A stretch of DNA of 64,000 bases from UBA5734 sp964528645. Lineage in GTDB: Bacteria > Bacillota > Clostridia > Saccharofermentanales > UBA5734. Location of the stretch: the NCBI GenBank assembly GCA_964528645.1, contig CAZGSR010000010.1:1-64000 (forward strand). Direction: 5' to 3'. Both the position numbers and the translations under genes were made by a program. Below the pieces are notes generated by a model. The model searched no databases. It was given only the letters and a program-made list of their open reading frames with translations, and had not been told where the DNA came from. This document shows, one piece after another, positions 60,683 through 64,000 of the stretch (position 1 is its first letter; the number at the start of each line of letters is the position of its first letter).

Positions 60683-61439
60683 TGCCGGTGCCCCTTTGCC
60701 ACGTACGCCAGATCTGGGCGGCCATCTGGAACGCATCCAGGCTCACCTGTCCGAACCACTCAGTGACCACCAGCATGATCAGCTTCTCAGCTATGCCCGT
60801 CTGCTGCGCGAATGGAACGAAAAACTCAATTTGACCGCGATCCTCGATGATGAAGGCATCGCGGTGCGCCATTTCCAGGACTCGCTGACTCTGGTCCCGG
60901 CCATCCGCACTTATCAGCAACGCCACCCTGACAAGCTGCTCCTGGCCGATGTCGGGACCGGAGCCGGCTTCCCGGGTCTAGTCCTGAAAATCGCCTGCCC
61001 CGAGATCGACGTGGTGCTGATCGATGCCCTCAACAAGAGACTGAAATTTCTCGAAGCCGTGATTGCCGAACTGGGCCTGCTGGGGATTCACACCGTGCAC
61101 GCCCGGGCCGAGGACGCCGGACGGATGAAAAATCTGCGCGAGCAATTTGACCTCGTCGTTGCCCGTGCAGTTGCTGCCCTGCCGGTTTTGGCGGAGTACT
61201 GCCTGCCTCTGGTGAAAAAGAAGGGTCAATTCATTGCCATGAAAGCCCAGGCTGAGGACGAAATCACCTCCGCCCAAAAGGCCCTGGCGATCCTGGGTGG
61301 CAGTACACCAATCATACAGACTTTCCTGCTGCCGGGTACCGACATGCAACGCACCCTGATCGCCGTCGACAAAGTACGCCCGACGCCCCCGGCCTATCCG
61401 CGCAAAGCCGGCAAAGTGGAACAAAATCCCCTTCAATGA
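60675..61439 (+). CDS. rsmG: 16S rRNA (guanine527-N7)-methyltransferase RsmG
   Basis: 254-residue SAM methyltransferase acting on G527 of 16S rRNA. Motif I is LLADVGTGAGFPGLVLKIA; NLTAILDDEGIAVRHFQDSL is typical of the N-terminal part. The ATG has GAGAGGTG at a 6-base spacing and lies inside the end of mnmG. Downstream is gyrA rather than the parAB genes often found. Confidence 0.96.
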   Translation: MPDAGAPLPRTPDLGGHLERIQAHLSEPLSDHQHDQLLSYARLLREWNEKLNLTAILDDEGIAVRHFQDSLTLVPAIRTYQQRHPDKLLLADVGTGAGFPGLVLKIACPEIDVVLIDALNKRLKFLEAVIAELGLLGIHTVHARAEDAGRMKNLREQFDLVVARAVAALPVLAEYCLPLVKKKGQFIAMKAQAEDEITSAQKALAILGGSTPIIQTFLLPGTDMQRTLIAVDKVRPTPPAYPRKAGKVEQNPLQ

Positions 61440-61445
61440 TATAAT
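61417..61445 (+). promoter_or_regulatory. Promoter of gyrA
   Basis: A perfect TATAAT (61440-61445) with TG one base upstream (extended -10); the -35 (TGGAAC, 61417-61422, 17-base spacer) is weak. It overlaps the end of rsmG. Confidence 0.6.
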
Positions 61446-61491
61446 AGACAGGTTAAAAACGATTCGCCCGTGACAGGAGGCAAATACACGC

Positions 61492-64000
<2,509 letters not shown>

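Overview
The window looks like a GC-rich chromosomal segment of a Clostridia-like Firmicute. Supporting signs are a class III fructose-1,6-bisphosphatase, a Veg protein, a short YidC with Jag, an undecaprenol-kinase-type DgkA, Xpt with a BMP-type nucleoside ABC importer, FabV, formate-tetrahydrofolate ligase, and strong GGAGG ribosome binding sites. Taxonomy below phylum is a guess. Genes are densely packed, often with ATGA, TGATG, GTGA or TTGA overlaps, and codon bias makes many long false antisense frames. No rRNA, tRNA or CRISPR was seen.

Layout. 0.4-4 kb: fbp, then on the minus strand a DMT permease and a zinc-ribbon membrane protein. 4.0-5.8 kb: an IS200/IS605 element (tnpA, tnpB, probable guide RNA at the right end). 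6-9.9 kb: zinc metallopeptidase, dgkA, mscS, and a GH18 glycosidase on a Pro/Thr stalk. 10.1-16.2 kb: a cyclic-di-GMP-I riboswitch behind a near-consensus promoter, leading a sensor-less chemoreceptor, cheR, cheB and a GGDEF-EAL protein. 16.3-25.2 kb: a tight gene train of class II photolyase, DUF523 protein, phytoene desaturase-like and phytoene synthase-like enzymes, a VTE5-like polyprenol kinase, a VTE6-like (DUF92) protein, a B12-binding protein and a LolCD-like ABC pair. This is the most interesting block, because it reads as a light or oxidative stress isoprenoid module with its own prenyl-alcohol salvage. 25.3-31 kb: xpt plus a nucleoside-type BMP/ABC importer, with a 15-bp attenuator hairpin after the binding protein. 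31-34 kb: a beta-propeller lipoprotein, then two arrays of a 42-bp tandem repeat separated by a palindrome. 34-35.3 kb: fabV (minus).

35.5-44 kb: an unusual transport operon joining two sugar-type ABC permeases, an HlyD-like adaptor, a MacB-periplasmic-domain-like membrane protein and a propeller-bearing solute-binding lipoprotein, with no ATPase. An inositol-phosphatase-like protein and a flavodoxin-like protein follow. 44-49.7 kb: a ClC transporter, a small orphan gene, a MASE3-GGDEF cyclase, an MFS exporter and an aldo/keto reductase. 49.8-53 kb: lipB-lipA convergent with fhs. 53.2-64 kb: veg, ispE, then rpmH-rnpA-yidD-yidC-jag-mnmE-mnmG-rsmG and the first 2.5 kb of gyrA. This is the usual origin-proximal set, but without dnaA beside rpmH.

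Many promoters here have a weak -35 and an extended -10 (TGnTATAAT-like). The few without the TG have good -35 boxes. All names rest on motif recognition by eye; no database search was run.
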